Source: Candidatus Hydrogenedentota bacterium
GTDB taxonomy: Bacteria; Hydrogenedentota; Hydrogenedentia; Hydrogenedentales; CAITNO01
Length of the DNA stretch: 5,943 nt
Direction: 5' to 3'
NCBI GenBank assembly: GCA_023145975.1
Contig: JAGLCZ010000393.1
Location: 1 to 5,943 of the forward strand
A program made the position numbers and the translations under genes. The notes below the pieces were generated by a model. It was not told the origin of the DNA and did not search any database. It worked only from the letters and a program-made list of their open reading frames with translations. This document shows positions 1 through 5,943 of this stretch, in pieces (the stretch's first letter is position 1; every line of letters starts with the position of its first letter).

Positions 1-396
1 CCGGACAATGACTGGGAGCCTGTGGATAGTTCGGCAGCAGTCATTGCCGCACAGGGACTGCTCCGTCTTGGTAAATTTCTAGGTATACAAAAAGAGGGAA
101 GACGGTATTATAAGGCAGGACTTGCCATATCACGCACCCTGTTTTCGCCTCCCTATCTTAGTGATAATCCCAAGCATCAGGGGCTGCTGCTCCACAGTAT
201 TTACCACCGTCCCAACGGGTGGGACTGCGTCCCCGCGGGCAAAAAAACACCTCAGGGCGAATCCTCCATGTGGGGCGATTACCACGCCATGGAGCTTGCA
301 GTCTATTTACAGCGTCTCCTTAATGATCAGCCTTATCTGACTTTCTTTGCTTTTCCAAAATCACAAAACAGCAGGTGTGCCAGAGACTACTATTGA
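1..396 (+). CDS. GH88 unsaturated uronyl hydrolase, C-terminal part (5' end outside window)
   Basis: Frame 1 is open from the left edge to TGA at 394-396, giving the last 131 residues of a longer protein. The first codon in view is not a start; the GTG at 22 is internal. Seen: a helix-rich segment beginning DSSAAVIAAQGLLRLG, then GLLLHSIYHRPNGWD, then GESSMWGDYHAMELA, the order and wording of the C-terminal part of the GH88 (alpha/alpha)6 barrel. Family knowledge: GH88 enzymes hydrolyse the 4,5-unsaturated uronic acid from the non-reducing end of oligosaccharides made by polysaccharide lyases (glycosaminoglycans, ulvan, some plant or bacterial glycans), using two Asp residues that would lie upstream of this window. 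The part in view is intact, with no frameshift. It ends with a short polar tail (AFPKSQNSRCARDYY). The exact substrate, and whether the protein is cytoplasmic or exported, cannot be told because the N-terminus is missing. The family call is firm; glucuronyl versus another uronyl specificity is not. Confidence 0.9.
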   Translation, partial: PDNDWEPVDSSAAVIAAQGLLRLGKFLGIQKEGRRYYKAGLAISRTLFSPPYLSDNPKHQGLLLHSIYHRPNGWDCVPAGKKTPQGESSMWGDYHAMELAVYLQRLLNDQPYLTFFAFPKSQNSRCARDYY

Positions 397-413
397 TTCC
401 GGCACCACCAAAA

Positions 414-444
414 AATAAGCAAGATATCTGCTTATTCTATTTTA
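414..444 (+). terminator. AT-rich hairpin with T-rich tail, candidate terminator after GH88
   Basis: Eighteen bases after the GH88 stop, AATAAGC (414-420) pairs with GCTTATT (430-436). The middle AGATATCT is itself self-complementary, so the whole is a perfect palindrome except for one extra A. CTATTTTA follows directly. Position and T-rich tail suit an intrinsic terminator, but the stem is AT-rich and the T run is interrupted, so termination may be weak. It could instead be an operator-like dyad for the gene that starts at 477. Confidence 0.4.
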
Positions 445-462
445 TCCAAGAACACAACAGGT

Positions 463-468
463 AAAGGA
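463..468 (+). promoter_or_regulatory. Ribosome binding site of the CPBP-like gene
   Basis: AAAGGA lies 8 bases before the ATG at 477. It supports this start over the internal ATGs at codons 28 and 31, which would discard the polar N-terminal tail but keep the first membrane segment. Confidence 0.65.
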
Positions 469-476
469 AATATACT

Positions 477-1781
477 ATGCAGCAAGGCTATGTGCGTACC
501 ACTGCCGGCGATCTGGAGCGAGAGCGATTTTCTCCCAAAGCAAATTTCATTGAGGGCATGGGGATTATGACCTTTATTCTGGTAACCCTCTGGGGAATTG
601 CTTATTCCTTCGGGGTAATGGAGGAAAGCAACGGGGTAAAAAAGTTCTCGGAAATATTGTTAACCCTCGGTGCGCTGTATATGCTTTTTGTCGCCCCTTT
701 TCTCCATGGGGAAACGGCTTCCGCCTGGGGGCTCGGCACTCCCCGTGGGTTGTGGAAAATACTGAAAGAAGCAGCCCCGTTGAAACGCGCCGTTTTAGCA
801 CTTATTCTCACGGGACTTTTTGTGGGGCTGAACACCATGAACATCTATCACTGGGAAGAAGTCGTCAAATTCTTTAATCTCAGGGAAACCGGTATGACCG
901 CATGGAAGCAGGGATTTCCCGGCATCCTGGGCATGGTCGCTTTTGGCAGTATCTTATCCCTGCTCATCATCACCTTCGGAATTCGGTATGACAACTTTTT
1001 GTCTGCCTTTCGTACTGCCATGATTGTGGCGTTACCCTTATTCGCCTTGATTCTTCTGGGTGCCGTGGCACAACGGGGCAGTGCCGCATTTTCAGATTTC
1101 AAAATGGGTGCATTTCTCCTCGGCATATTTGGTTATGTGTTCTGGGGATTCGTTCAGCAGCTGCTCTTTTCTTCTTATCTGGGCACACGCATACGCAAAG
1201 GATTCGGACCTTCCACCGCCGCTTCCAATGTAATCGCATTAAAAAATAGATTTGGATTTACGGCATCCGCAGCCACAATAGGTTCTTTTGCAACAGCGAT
1301 CCTGCTGCTTATTTTACTGCGCGACGGGGAAGGAAATGCACTTCCCGGCTGGTCTGTTTTCGCCTTTGCCCTATTTTTTCTGCCGCTCTTTGCCGTATAT
1401 GCGTGGTTTTTTGCACTGGACAGAAAGCGGCTGCTCGTAGCTACGCTGAGCGGTTCCTGCTTCGGACTCATCCACATAGATTCCTATGGGTTGGTGGGCG
1501 TAACTTTCCTGCTCGGTATTGCGCTTACCTATGTGTTCATGGTGGATGCAAACCGTAATCTCATCGCCCTGGGATTCATTCACGGACTGCTGGGTTCTTC
1601 CTTCGGCACTTTTTTCTCAGACGGTAAATCAGGCGCTCTGGAAGTGGACTACGGCGTTGGGCCGTGGAATGTAGATAACCCTACCTGGGGAGTCTTGATT
1701 TTTCCCGTACTGTGTATCCTGTTTTACGGTGCCATGACCTGCTGGTACACGCTGTTACATAAAGAAACGACACCTGCCTGA
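477..1781 (+). CDS. CPBP/Abi-type polytopic membrane protein with Glu-Glu motif replaced by Gln-Gln
   Basis: A 434-residue integral membrane protein with a polar N-terminal tail (about 1-27) and roughly ten hydrophobic segments, near 28-46, 58-76, 104-120, 148-168, 180-197, 211-232, 264-281, 291-312, 336-356 and 404-427. Three spaced motifs recall CPBP (CAAX protease and bacteriocin-processing) glutamic-type intramembrane proteases: WGFVQQLLFSSYLGTRI (223-239) at the place of EExxxR, FGLIH (329-333) matching FxxxH, and FIHGLLG (367-373) at the place of HxxxN/D. Both glutamates of motif 1 are Gln (Q227, Q228), the motif-1 Arg is Ser, and the motif-3 Asn/Asp is Gly, while both histidines (H333, H369) remain. 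In the family the first Glu is held to be needed for peptide hydrolysis, so this protein may be non-proteolytic or work differently. Substrate and partner are unknown. The gene has its own RBS and precedes a parvulin-like lipoprotein gene by 162 bases. Membrane location is firm; family membership is likely but remote. Confidence 0.75.
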   Translation: MQQGYVRTTAGDLERERFSPKANFIEGMGIMTFILVTLWGIAYSFGVMEESNGVKKFSEILLTLGALYMLFVAPFLHGETASAWGLGTPRGLWKILKEAAPLKRAVLALILTGLFVGLNTMNIYHWEEVVKFFNLRETGMTAWKQGFPGILGMVAFGSILSLLIITFGIRYDNFLSAFRTAMIVALPLFALILLGAVAQRGSAAFSDFKMGAFLLGIFGYVFWGFVQQLLFSSYLGTRIRKGFGPSTAASNVIALKNRFGFTASAATIGSFATAILLLILLRDGEGNALPGWSVFAFALFFLPLFAVYAWFFALDRKRLLVATLSGSCFGLIHIDSYGLVGVTFLLGIALTYVFMVDANRNLIALGFIHGLLGSSFGTFFSDGKSGALEVDYGVGPWNVDNPTWGVLIFPVLCILFYGAMTCWYTLLHKETTPA

Positions 1782-1930
1782 TCCATAGCAAAGGATAAAA
1801 CGAAAAAGGTATCGGCAGTATTTTTAGAACAGAGGAGTGTCAGGATATATTTCCCTTTTCTCTTTAGTGCTTTCAGGTAGGATGAAGACGGGGTGACATG
1901 GTATCCTTGTCTTGAGAAGCAATGATATAT

Positions 1931-1935
1931 AAGGA
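1931..1935 (+). promoter_or_regulatory. Ribosome binding site of the lipoprotein gene
   Basis: AAGGA sits 8 bases before the ATG at 1944. It supports that start, which places a complete lipoprotein signal peptide directly after the initiator Met. Confidence 0.65.
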
Positions 1936-1943
1936 CAGTCAAA

Positions 1944-3074
1944 ATGGTATCGTTTACATTACTTTTTTCGCGCCGTTTATTTCTTTTGGTACTGGCAATG
2001 TTTCTTGCTGTAGGGTGCGGGCAAATTACCGACAAAGACCGTATCAAAGTTGCCAAAATCGGGGAGAAATATATCACCCGGGGTAAATTATTCAAGTTGA
2101 TTCGTGAAATGCCGGATGCGAAACGTCCCATAATTCGTAACCGCAGCGATCTGCTGCGCATCCTGAACCAGCACATAGACAGCCGTATCAAATTACCTTT
2201 GGGTCGTAAACTGGCTGCAGCGGGCAAGGTGAAAATTTCACGGGATCATGCACGGGAACAGTTTTTCCTGGAAAGCGGGGATGAAGCCAAGATGCTCCGT
2301 AACTCCTGGACCATGGAAGTCCCCCCGTCGGGGGTGGTCACACCGCTCATGAAAATATACGGACTGACCCCGGAATTATTGCAGTTCAACAAGGATAATG
2401 TCGATGAAGGTACCGATCGTGTGTTGGAAAAGATGCAGGGCGACAAGGCGGTAGAATACCTCGCTGCTGCGGCACTCAAAGAAGGACGAATCACCCTGGA
2501 CTCTGCTGAGATTCAACGTGAATACAAGTTCATGAAAGAACAGCTGGTTAGCTATGAAGAAATAACCTTCATCGGCATACGCTTTCCATCTACCCTGGGG
2601 GACGCTTCGGCACAGGCGGCAAAAGTACTCGAAGAGATAAACGGGGGGATACCCTTTGATGATATTCTCAAGGAATATGCAGAGAAGGGTACGCAGGAAA
2701 ATATCGGCTATATTATGCAATCAGATATTAGCAACAACCCTGCACTTGAAAAATTTCGGGGGTTCTGGTCGGCAGCCTCAGGGGCGGAAAAAGGGGCGAT
2801 TATCGGTCCCGTATACTTACCTGCCTATCAGCAGGTCGTCGAAGATAAAGACGGAAATACGCGGGCGATAAATATGCCGGACGCCTATCTTATTCTGAAG
2901 GTTCTGGACCATAGACCCGAGCATGTAATGAGTTTTGAAGAAGCAAAATCACTGGCGGCAGCCCCCTTGCTGAAAGCAAAGATGATGCACCTGCTGCGAG
3001 ATGAAAAGGGAGTCGAAGTGTATGAAGATAAACTCCCCGAACCGTCACAAACACAAGGTCCTACTGTACTATAG
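1944..3074 (+). CDS. SurA/parvulin-type foldase lipoprotein (probable PpiC-like chaperone)
   Basis: A 376-residue protein with a lipoprotein signal: RR at 10-11, hydrophobic core LFLLVLAMF, and lipobox LAVGC with C25 as the predicted lipidated residue. Residues about 34-200 (VAKIGEKYITRGKLFKLI, then a helical run with LLRILNQHIDSRI) resemble the SurA/PrsA N-terminal chaperone region. Residues about 205-325 follow the parvulin pattern: a strand ITFIGIRFP, helix AAKVLEEI, GGIPFDDILKEYAEKG, NIGYI, a helix ending AEKGAIIGPV, and a last strand DAYLILKVLDHRPE. A C-terminal helix (330-355) follows, as in SurA-like proteins. Known role of the family: periplasmic or outer-surface folding help and peptidyl-prolyl isomerisation. 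Oddities: the His that normally starts the first parvulin strand (HIL) and the His of the last strand (GxHI) are absent, and the GGDLG loop is reduced to ENIGYI, so isomerase activity is doubtful and a holdase/chaperone role is more likely. It sits between the CPBP-like gene and two secreted glycosidase-type genes. Confidence 0.72.
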   Translation: MVSFTLLFSRRLFLLVLAMFLAVGCGQITDKDRIKVAKIGEKYITRGKLFKLIREMPDAKRPIIRNRSDLLRILNQHIDSRIKLPLGRKLAAAGKVKISRDHAREQFFLESGDEAKMLRNSWTMEVPPSGVVTPLMKIYGLTPELLQFNKDNVDEGTDRVLEKMQGDKAVEYLAAAALKEGRITLDSAEIQREYKFMKEQLVSYEEITFIGIRFPSTLGDASAQAAKVLEEINGGIPFDDILKEYAEKGTQENIGYIMQSDISNNPALEKFRGFWSAASGAEKGAIIGPVYLPAYQQVVEDKDGNTRAINMPDAYLILKVLDHRPEHVMSFEEAKSLAAAPLLKAKMMHLLRDEKGVEVYEDKLPEPSQTQGPTVL

Positions 3075-3130
3075 AAAATTTGCAGCGTTCTATTATTTAA
3101 TGCTGCTCCCGGGGCTGTGCCCTGAACTAC

Positions 3131-3135
3131 AAGGA
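3131..3135 (+). promoter_or_regulatory. Ribosome binding site fixing the BNR protein start
   Basis: AAGGA lies 9 bases before the ATG at 3145. That ATG begins a textbook signal peptide. The frame stays open back to an ATG at 3001, but that start would overlap the lipoprotein gene by 74 bases and put 48 charged, non-conserved-looking residues ahead of the signal peptide, so 3145 is preferred. Confidence 0.8.
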
Positions 3136-3144
3136 AAACGAGAT

Positions 3145-4233
3145 ATGAATTATCCGGTCATAACCGTCGTACTCTTCGCCACAATCGGCTTTTCCGCACA
3201 AGCAGAATTAATATTGCCAAAATTCCATACGAATGTGGAAATTTATCGCGTGTTTGGTGCAGAACATCCGGGTCCCTACAAACATCCTGCCGCCATCACA
3301 CAACTGGAAAATGGCGATCTTTACATTGCCTATTACGGGGGTGCCAACGAGTATGACAAGAAAACGGCGGTATACGGTTCACGCAGATGTGCAGGGGAAT
3401 CGGTGTGGTCAACACCCGTATCTATTGCATCCACTCCCTTTCAGGGTGTCGGTAATCCCGTAATCTGGCAGGCACCTGATGGAGTGGTATGGCTGTTTTA
3501 TAATAACCAGCATGGCGATACCTGGTCCAGTGCGCGGGTACAGGCAAAAATTTCAGAAGATGGTGCACGCACGTGGTCCGATTCCTTTATGCTGGTCATG
3601 GAAGAAGGCTCCATGGTACGCGGTCAACCAATTGTACTCAACAACGGCGATTACCTGCTGCCCCTATACAATGAAACGGGCGGAGATCGGGAACGCAGCG
3701 ACAATGACACGTGCAGCTATTTTCTGCGATACGATCCCAAAACGCAAAAGTGGCAGGAAACCAACCGTATCCACTCGCCGGAAGGGAACCTGCAGGCGCA
3801 AGCGGTACAACTGTCCGATACCGAACTATTTTGTTTTATGCGCCGAGGCGGCGGCTACGAAGCTACGGACAACGGTTGGATGCTGCGATCAAATTCCAGT
3901 GACGGAGGCTATACCTGGACCGATGCGAAACGTACTGCATTCCCAAATCCGAATTCAGCGATTGAGCTGCTCAAACTGCATAACGGCAATCTTTTACTGG
4001 TGTACAACGATAATATGAATGATCGCACGCCCCTCACCGTTGCTGTCAGTACAGACCAGGGAAAAACCTGGCCCCATAAACGCGCGATTGCAGGCGGAAA
4101 AAATTCCTATGCGTATCCCTATGCGGTTCAGGGCAAAGATGAAAAGGTTTATCTGGTATATACCACGAATAATCGCACTACCATTATGATGGCAGTATTT
4201 GAAGAAGCCGCAATAACAGAATATACGGATTAA
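3145..4233 (+). CDS. Secreted BNR/Asp-box beta-propeller protein (sialidase-like, BNR_2 type)
   Basis: From ATG 3145 the protein is 362 residues, with a Sec signal peptide (core VITVVLFATIGF, cleavage likely after AQA, residue 20). The rest is a six-bladed sialidase-type propeller. Asp-boxes S-x-D-x-G-x-T-W are clear at 251-258 (SSDGGYTW) and 302-309 (STDQGKTW), with a degenerate one at 137-144 (SEDGARTW) and a vestige at 79-88. Other family-like stretches are HPAAITQLENGDLYIAYYGG (47-66), GQPIVLNNGDYLLPLYNE (160-177), RRGGG (233-237), FPNPNSAIELLKLHNGNLLL (266-285) and NDRTPL (292-297), as in BNR_2 proteins. Known: this fold includes exo-sialidases (GH33) and many uncharacterised glycan-active proteins. 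The F/Y-R-I-P motif that supplies the first arginine of the GH33 triad is not seen near the N-terminus; R159, R233/R234 and R294 are possible active-site arginines. The fold and export are firm; true sialidase activity is unproven, and another glycosidase activity is quite possible. The GH43-type gene follows after 9 bases, suggesting one operon. Confidence 0.85.
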   Translation: MNYPVITVVLFATIGFSAQAELILPKFHTNVEIYRVFGAEHPGPYKHPAAITQLENGDLYIAYYGGANEYDKKTAVYGSRRCAGESVWSTPVSIASTPFQGVGNPVIWQAPDGVVWLFYNNQHGDTWSSARVQAKISEDGARTWSDSFMLVMEEGSMVRGQPIVLNNGDYLLPLYNETGGDRERSDNDTCSYFLRYDPKTQKWQETNRIHSPEGNLQAQAVQLSDTELFCFMRRGGGYEATDNGWMLRSNSSDGGYTWTDAKRTAFPNPNSAIELLKLHNGNLLLVYNDNMNDRTPLTVAVSTDQGKTWPHKRAIAGGKNSYAYPYAVQGKDEKVYLVYTTNNRTTIMMAVFEEAAITEYTD

Positions 4234-4242
4234 CAATAGAAT

Positions 4243-5943
4243 ATGATCTCTGAAATCTCAGGAAAGGTACTTCTGCTGGCGGTACTGTTATTTTCTATGC
4301 AGGCAGGAGGCGCACCCAATCCCGTGCTGCCCCGTGCAGCGGATTCCGGAGTCCTCTACTTCAACGGTCACTATTACCTGATGGGTTTTTGTACCGATGG
4401 TGCTTTCTATAAATCTCAAAACCTTGTAGACTGGAACGGACCCCACCACGCCTTCTCAATGAACAACGAATGGGCAACAGGAGAAGCGGGTAAAGATACT
4501 GAAATACATGCCTGCGATATTGCGATTCATAATGGACAGTTTAACCTGTACTGGTCTGTGAACTATGGGGAACTACGTGCCGTCGGACGTGCTGTTTCCG
4601 ACACGATTCTCGGTCCCTATTATGAACCCGAACAGAAACATCCCTTTGACGGGCGCATCGATCCCCACCTGTTTCGGGATACTGATGGACGCTGCTATTT
4701 TTACACGGTAAAGTTTACGGAGGGTAATGTTATCTACGGACAGGCCATGAGCGGACCGGATGCACTCATTGGTGAAGCCAAATCTTTATTGAGTGCCGTT
4801 CCACATACCTGGGAATTCATGGATCACAAAGTCAATGAGGGTCCCTGCGTGATACGCTACCGTGATCGCTGTTTTATGCTGTACAACGGCAATCATACGG
4901 GTCTTTCCTATGGCAATTATGGTATTGGATGTGCAGCATCAGACGCGCCCCTCACCTTCAATAACGATACAAAATACCCTTTCCCATTACTCCGCACGAA
5001 CTGGGATCGTATCTACGAAAATTCCCGTGCCCTGTCACCCATATCCCGCAAAGAGGGTGTCCTGTGGAAATTCACCGATACGACACCTGCTGACACCTGG
5101 GCAGCACCCATGTATGATGACAGCGAATGGACTGTGAAGGAAGGTTCTTTCGGCAACCAGAAAATATTTATGCTTGGCGGCACATTGCGGTCCACCTGGA
5201 ATAGCAGTGAAATTTGGACACGTCGTAAATTTATGGTGGAAGAAAAAATCATCGCCGAAGATTTATATGTATTCATTAACCATGATGCAGATGCAGAAGT
5301 TTTCCTGAATGGCGTATTGGCATGTTGCGTATCCGGATTTTCGGGTGGGTACAAGTTAAAATCTGTCACCGCGAAAGCCACTGAAACCCTGCATCAGGGT
5401 GAAAATGTACTGGCAGTACACTGTACCCATGATGATGTAGGTGCCCAATACATCGACGCAGGACTCTATCTATTCCCGCCGAATCATGCTGAGATTGCTA
5501 TTGAGAACTGTGGTCAGCCCAATCTCGTACGCGGTCCCAACGGCTTCGAATGGTGGCTGGTTTATTTTGCCGTATACGATGGAAATCCAATGCGCAGCCA
5601 AGGCATAGACCGTGTACATTTTTTCGACAAGGAGCTGGTCATGATGCCTCCCACGTCTCCGAATACGCCCGGCGAATGGCAGCTGCCCTCGGCACCCACT
5701 TTTTCTGATACTTTCGATGAGACTGATATGGCGCAGGTTTGGACTGTAGATTCCGGATCATGGAACATTAAACAAGGAACACTAACTCAGGATGAAAATG
5801 CGAGCATACGGGAAATCCATTTGAACCTGCCGACACAACGCCATTATCTTTTTGAAACAGGACTGTTATTTTCAAAAAATACAACAGGGCAAGCGGGCAT
5901 CAAAGTCGGACAGCAAGGCGTGTACATAGGACTTGATCGTGCT
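4243..5943 (+). CDS. Secreted GH43-type glycosidase with inserted beta-sandwich and C-terminal sandwich domain (3' end outside window)
   Basis: The frame is open from ATG 4243 to the right edge (567 residues, no stop). A TAG at 4237-4239 in the same frame limits the start. A signal peptide is seen (K8, core VLLLAVLLFS, cleavage near AGGA 21-24). Residues about 27-265 form the first blades of a five-bladed propeller with the GH43-type acidic triad: D34 in RAADSGVLY (base), D140 in GRIDPHLF (pKa modulator) and E199 in NEGPCV (acid). Residues about 272-412 are a galactose-binding-like beta-sandwich (WKFTDTTPADTW, YDDSEW, IWTRRKF, INHDADAEVFLNGVLA, QYIDAGLYLF). The propeller then resumes at about 421-475 (ENCGQPNLVRGPNGFEWW, RSQGIDRVHFF). 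From about 485 a further domain begins (FSDTFDETDMAQVW, VDSGSWNIKQGTL), like concanavalin/LamG-type modules. Family activities include arabinofuranosidase, xylosidase and galactosidase; the substrate cannot be told here. There is no proper Shine-Dalgarno, so translation may be coupled to the BNR gene 9 bases upstream. Confidence 0.85.
   Translation, partial: MISEISGKVLLLAVLLFSMQAGGAPNPVLPRAADSGVLYFNGHYYLMGFCTDGAFYKSQNLVDWNGPHHAFSMNNEWATGEAGKDTEIHACDIAIHNGQFNLYWSVNYGELRAVGRAVSDTILGPYYEPEQKHPFDGRIDPHLFRDTDGRCYFYTVKFTEGNVIYGQAMSGPDALIGEAKSLLSAVPHTWEFMDHKVNEGPCVIRYRDRCFMLYNGNHTGLSYGNYGIGCAASDAPLTFNNDTKYPFPLLRTNWDRIYENSRALSPISRKEGVLWKFTDTTPADTWAAPMYDDSEWTVKEGSFGNQKIFMLGGTLRSTWNSSEIWTRRKFMVEEKIIAEDLYVFINHDADAEVFLNGVLACCVSGFSGGYKLKSVTAKATETLHQGENVLAVHCTHDDVGAQYIDAGLYLFPPNHAEIAIENCGQPNLVRGPNGFEWWLVYFAVYDGNPMRSQGIDRVHFFDKELVMMPPTSPNTPGEWQLPSAPTFSDTFDETDMAQVWTVDSGSWNIKQGTLTQDENASIREIHLNLPTQRHYLFETGLLFSKNTTGQAGIKVGQQGVYIGLDRA

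Noticed and set aside
1912..1931. TTGAGA and TATATA as a possible promoter before the lipoprotein gene
   Set aside because: The two boxes are only 8 bases apart, far from the 16-18 needed, and no other suitable pair was found.
1904..1935. TCCTT (1904-1908) pairing with the AAGGA RBS (1931-1935), suggesting a translational switch
   Set aside because: Only five base pairs across a 22-base loop, expected by chance; no aptamer-like structure is seen in the 162-base spacer.
1724..2227. 167-codon open frame on the minus strand
   Set aside because: It overlaps the ends of two well-supported + strand genes, its product is a basic, low-information sequence with no recognisable motif, and it looks like an antisense shadow.
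3110..3124. GC-rich hairpin CGGGGC-TGT-GCCCTG before the BNR gene
   Set aside because: The 6-pair stem (with one G-T pair) has a 3-base loop and no T-run after it, so it does not qualify as an intrinsic terminator. It could slightly affect access to the nearby RBS, but nothing else supports a regulatory role.
3001..3144. N-terminal extension of the BNR protein from an ATG at 3001
   Set aside because: It overlaps the end of the lipoprotein gene by 74 bases, encodes a charged stretch ahead of a good signal peptide, and the ATG at 3145 has its own AAGGA.
3479..4018. 179-codon open frame on the + strand inside the BNR gene
   Set aside because: It lies wholly within the BNR propeller gene in another frame; its Cys-, Arg- and Thr-rich product has no domain pattern.
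5013..5381. 122-codon open frame on the minus strand
   Set aside because: It is antisense to the inserted sandwich domain of the GH43-type gene, whose + strand translation carries clear domain motifs.

Overview
The window reads entirely on the + strand and holds five genes: a partial one at each edge and three complete ones between. In order they are the 3' end of a GH88 unsaturated uronyl hydrolase (1-396), a polytopic membrane protein related to CPBP/Abi intramembrane proteases (477-1781), a lipoprotein of the SurA/parvulin foldase type (1944-3074), a secreted BNR/Asp-box beta-propeller protein of the 'sialidase-like' kind (3145-4233), and a secreted multidomain GH43-type glycosidase cut by the right edge (4243-5943+). 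No convincing minus-strand gene, RNA gene, CRISPR array, IS element or phage gene was seen, and no gene-free stretch exceeds 162 bases.

The likely source is a Gram-negative, polysaccharide-degrading bacterium. A PVC-superphylum member such as Kiritimatiellota, Lentisphaerota or Verrucomicrobiota fits best. The reasons are the mix of GH88, BNR_2-type and GH43-type enzymes, a SurA-like lipoprotein, moderate GC, and the style of the GH43 domain build. This is inference from gene content; no phylogenetic marker lies in the window.

Layout: GH88 ends at 396 and is followed by a near-palindromic hairpin with a T-rich tail (414-444) that may end the upstream unit. The CPBP-like gene starts after a clear AAAGGA. 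A 162-base spacer (1782-1943), in which I see no convincing terminator or promoter, precedes the lipoprotein gene. A 70-base spacer separates that gene from the BNR gene. Only 9 bases separate the BNR stop from the GH43 start, and the GH43 gene lacks a good Shine-Dalgarno, so those two are very probably co-transcribed and perhaps translationally coupled.

How the genes could work together: the GH88 enzyme removes unsaturated uronic acid from oligosaccharides released by polysaccharide lyases, and the BNR and GH43-type proteins would act on glycans outside the cytoplasm. The two middle genes look like degenerate members of enzyme families. The CPBP-like protein has Gln-Gln where the catalytic Glu-Glu belongs, and the parvulin-like lipoprotein lacks the usual active-site histidines. 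They may be a non-catalytic membrane/periplasmic assembly pair or ordinary housekeeping genes that happen to sit between glycosidases; the sequence alone does not decide.
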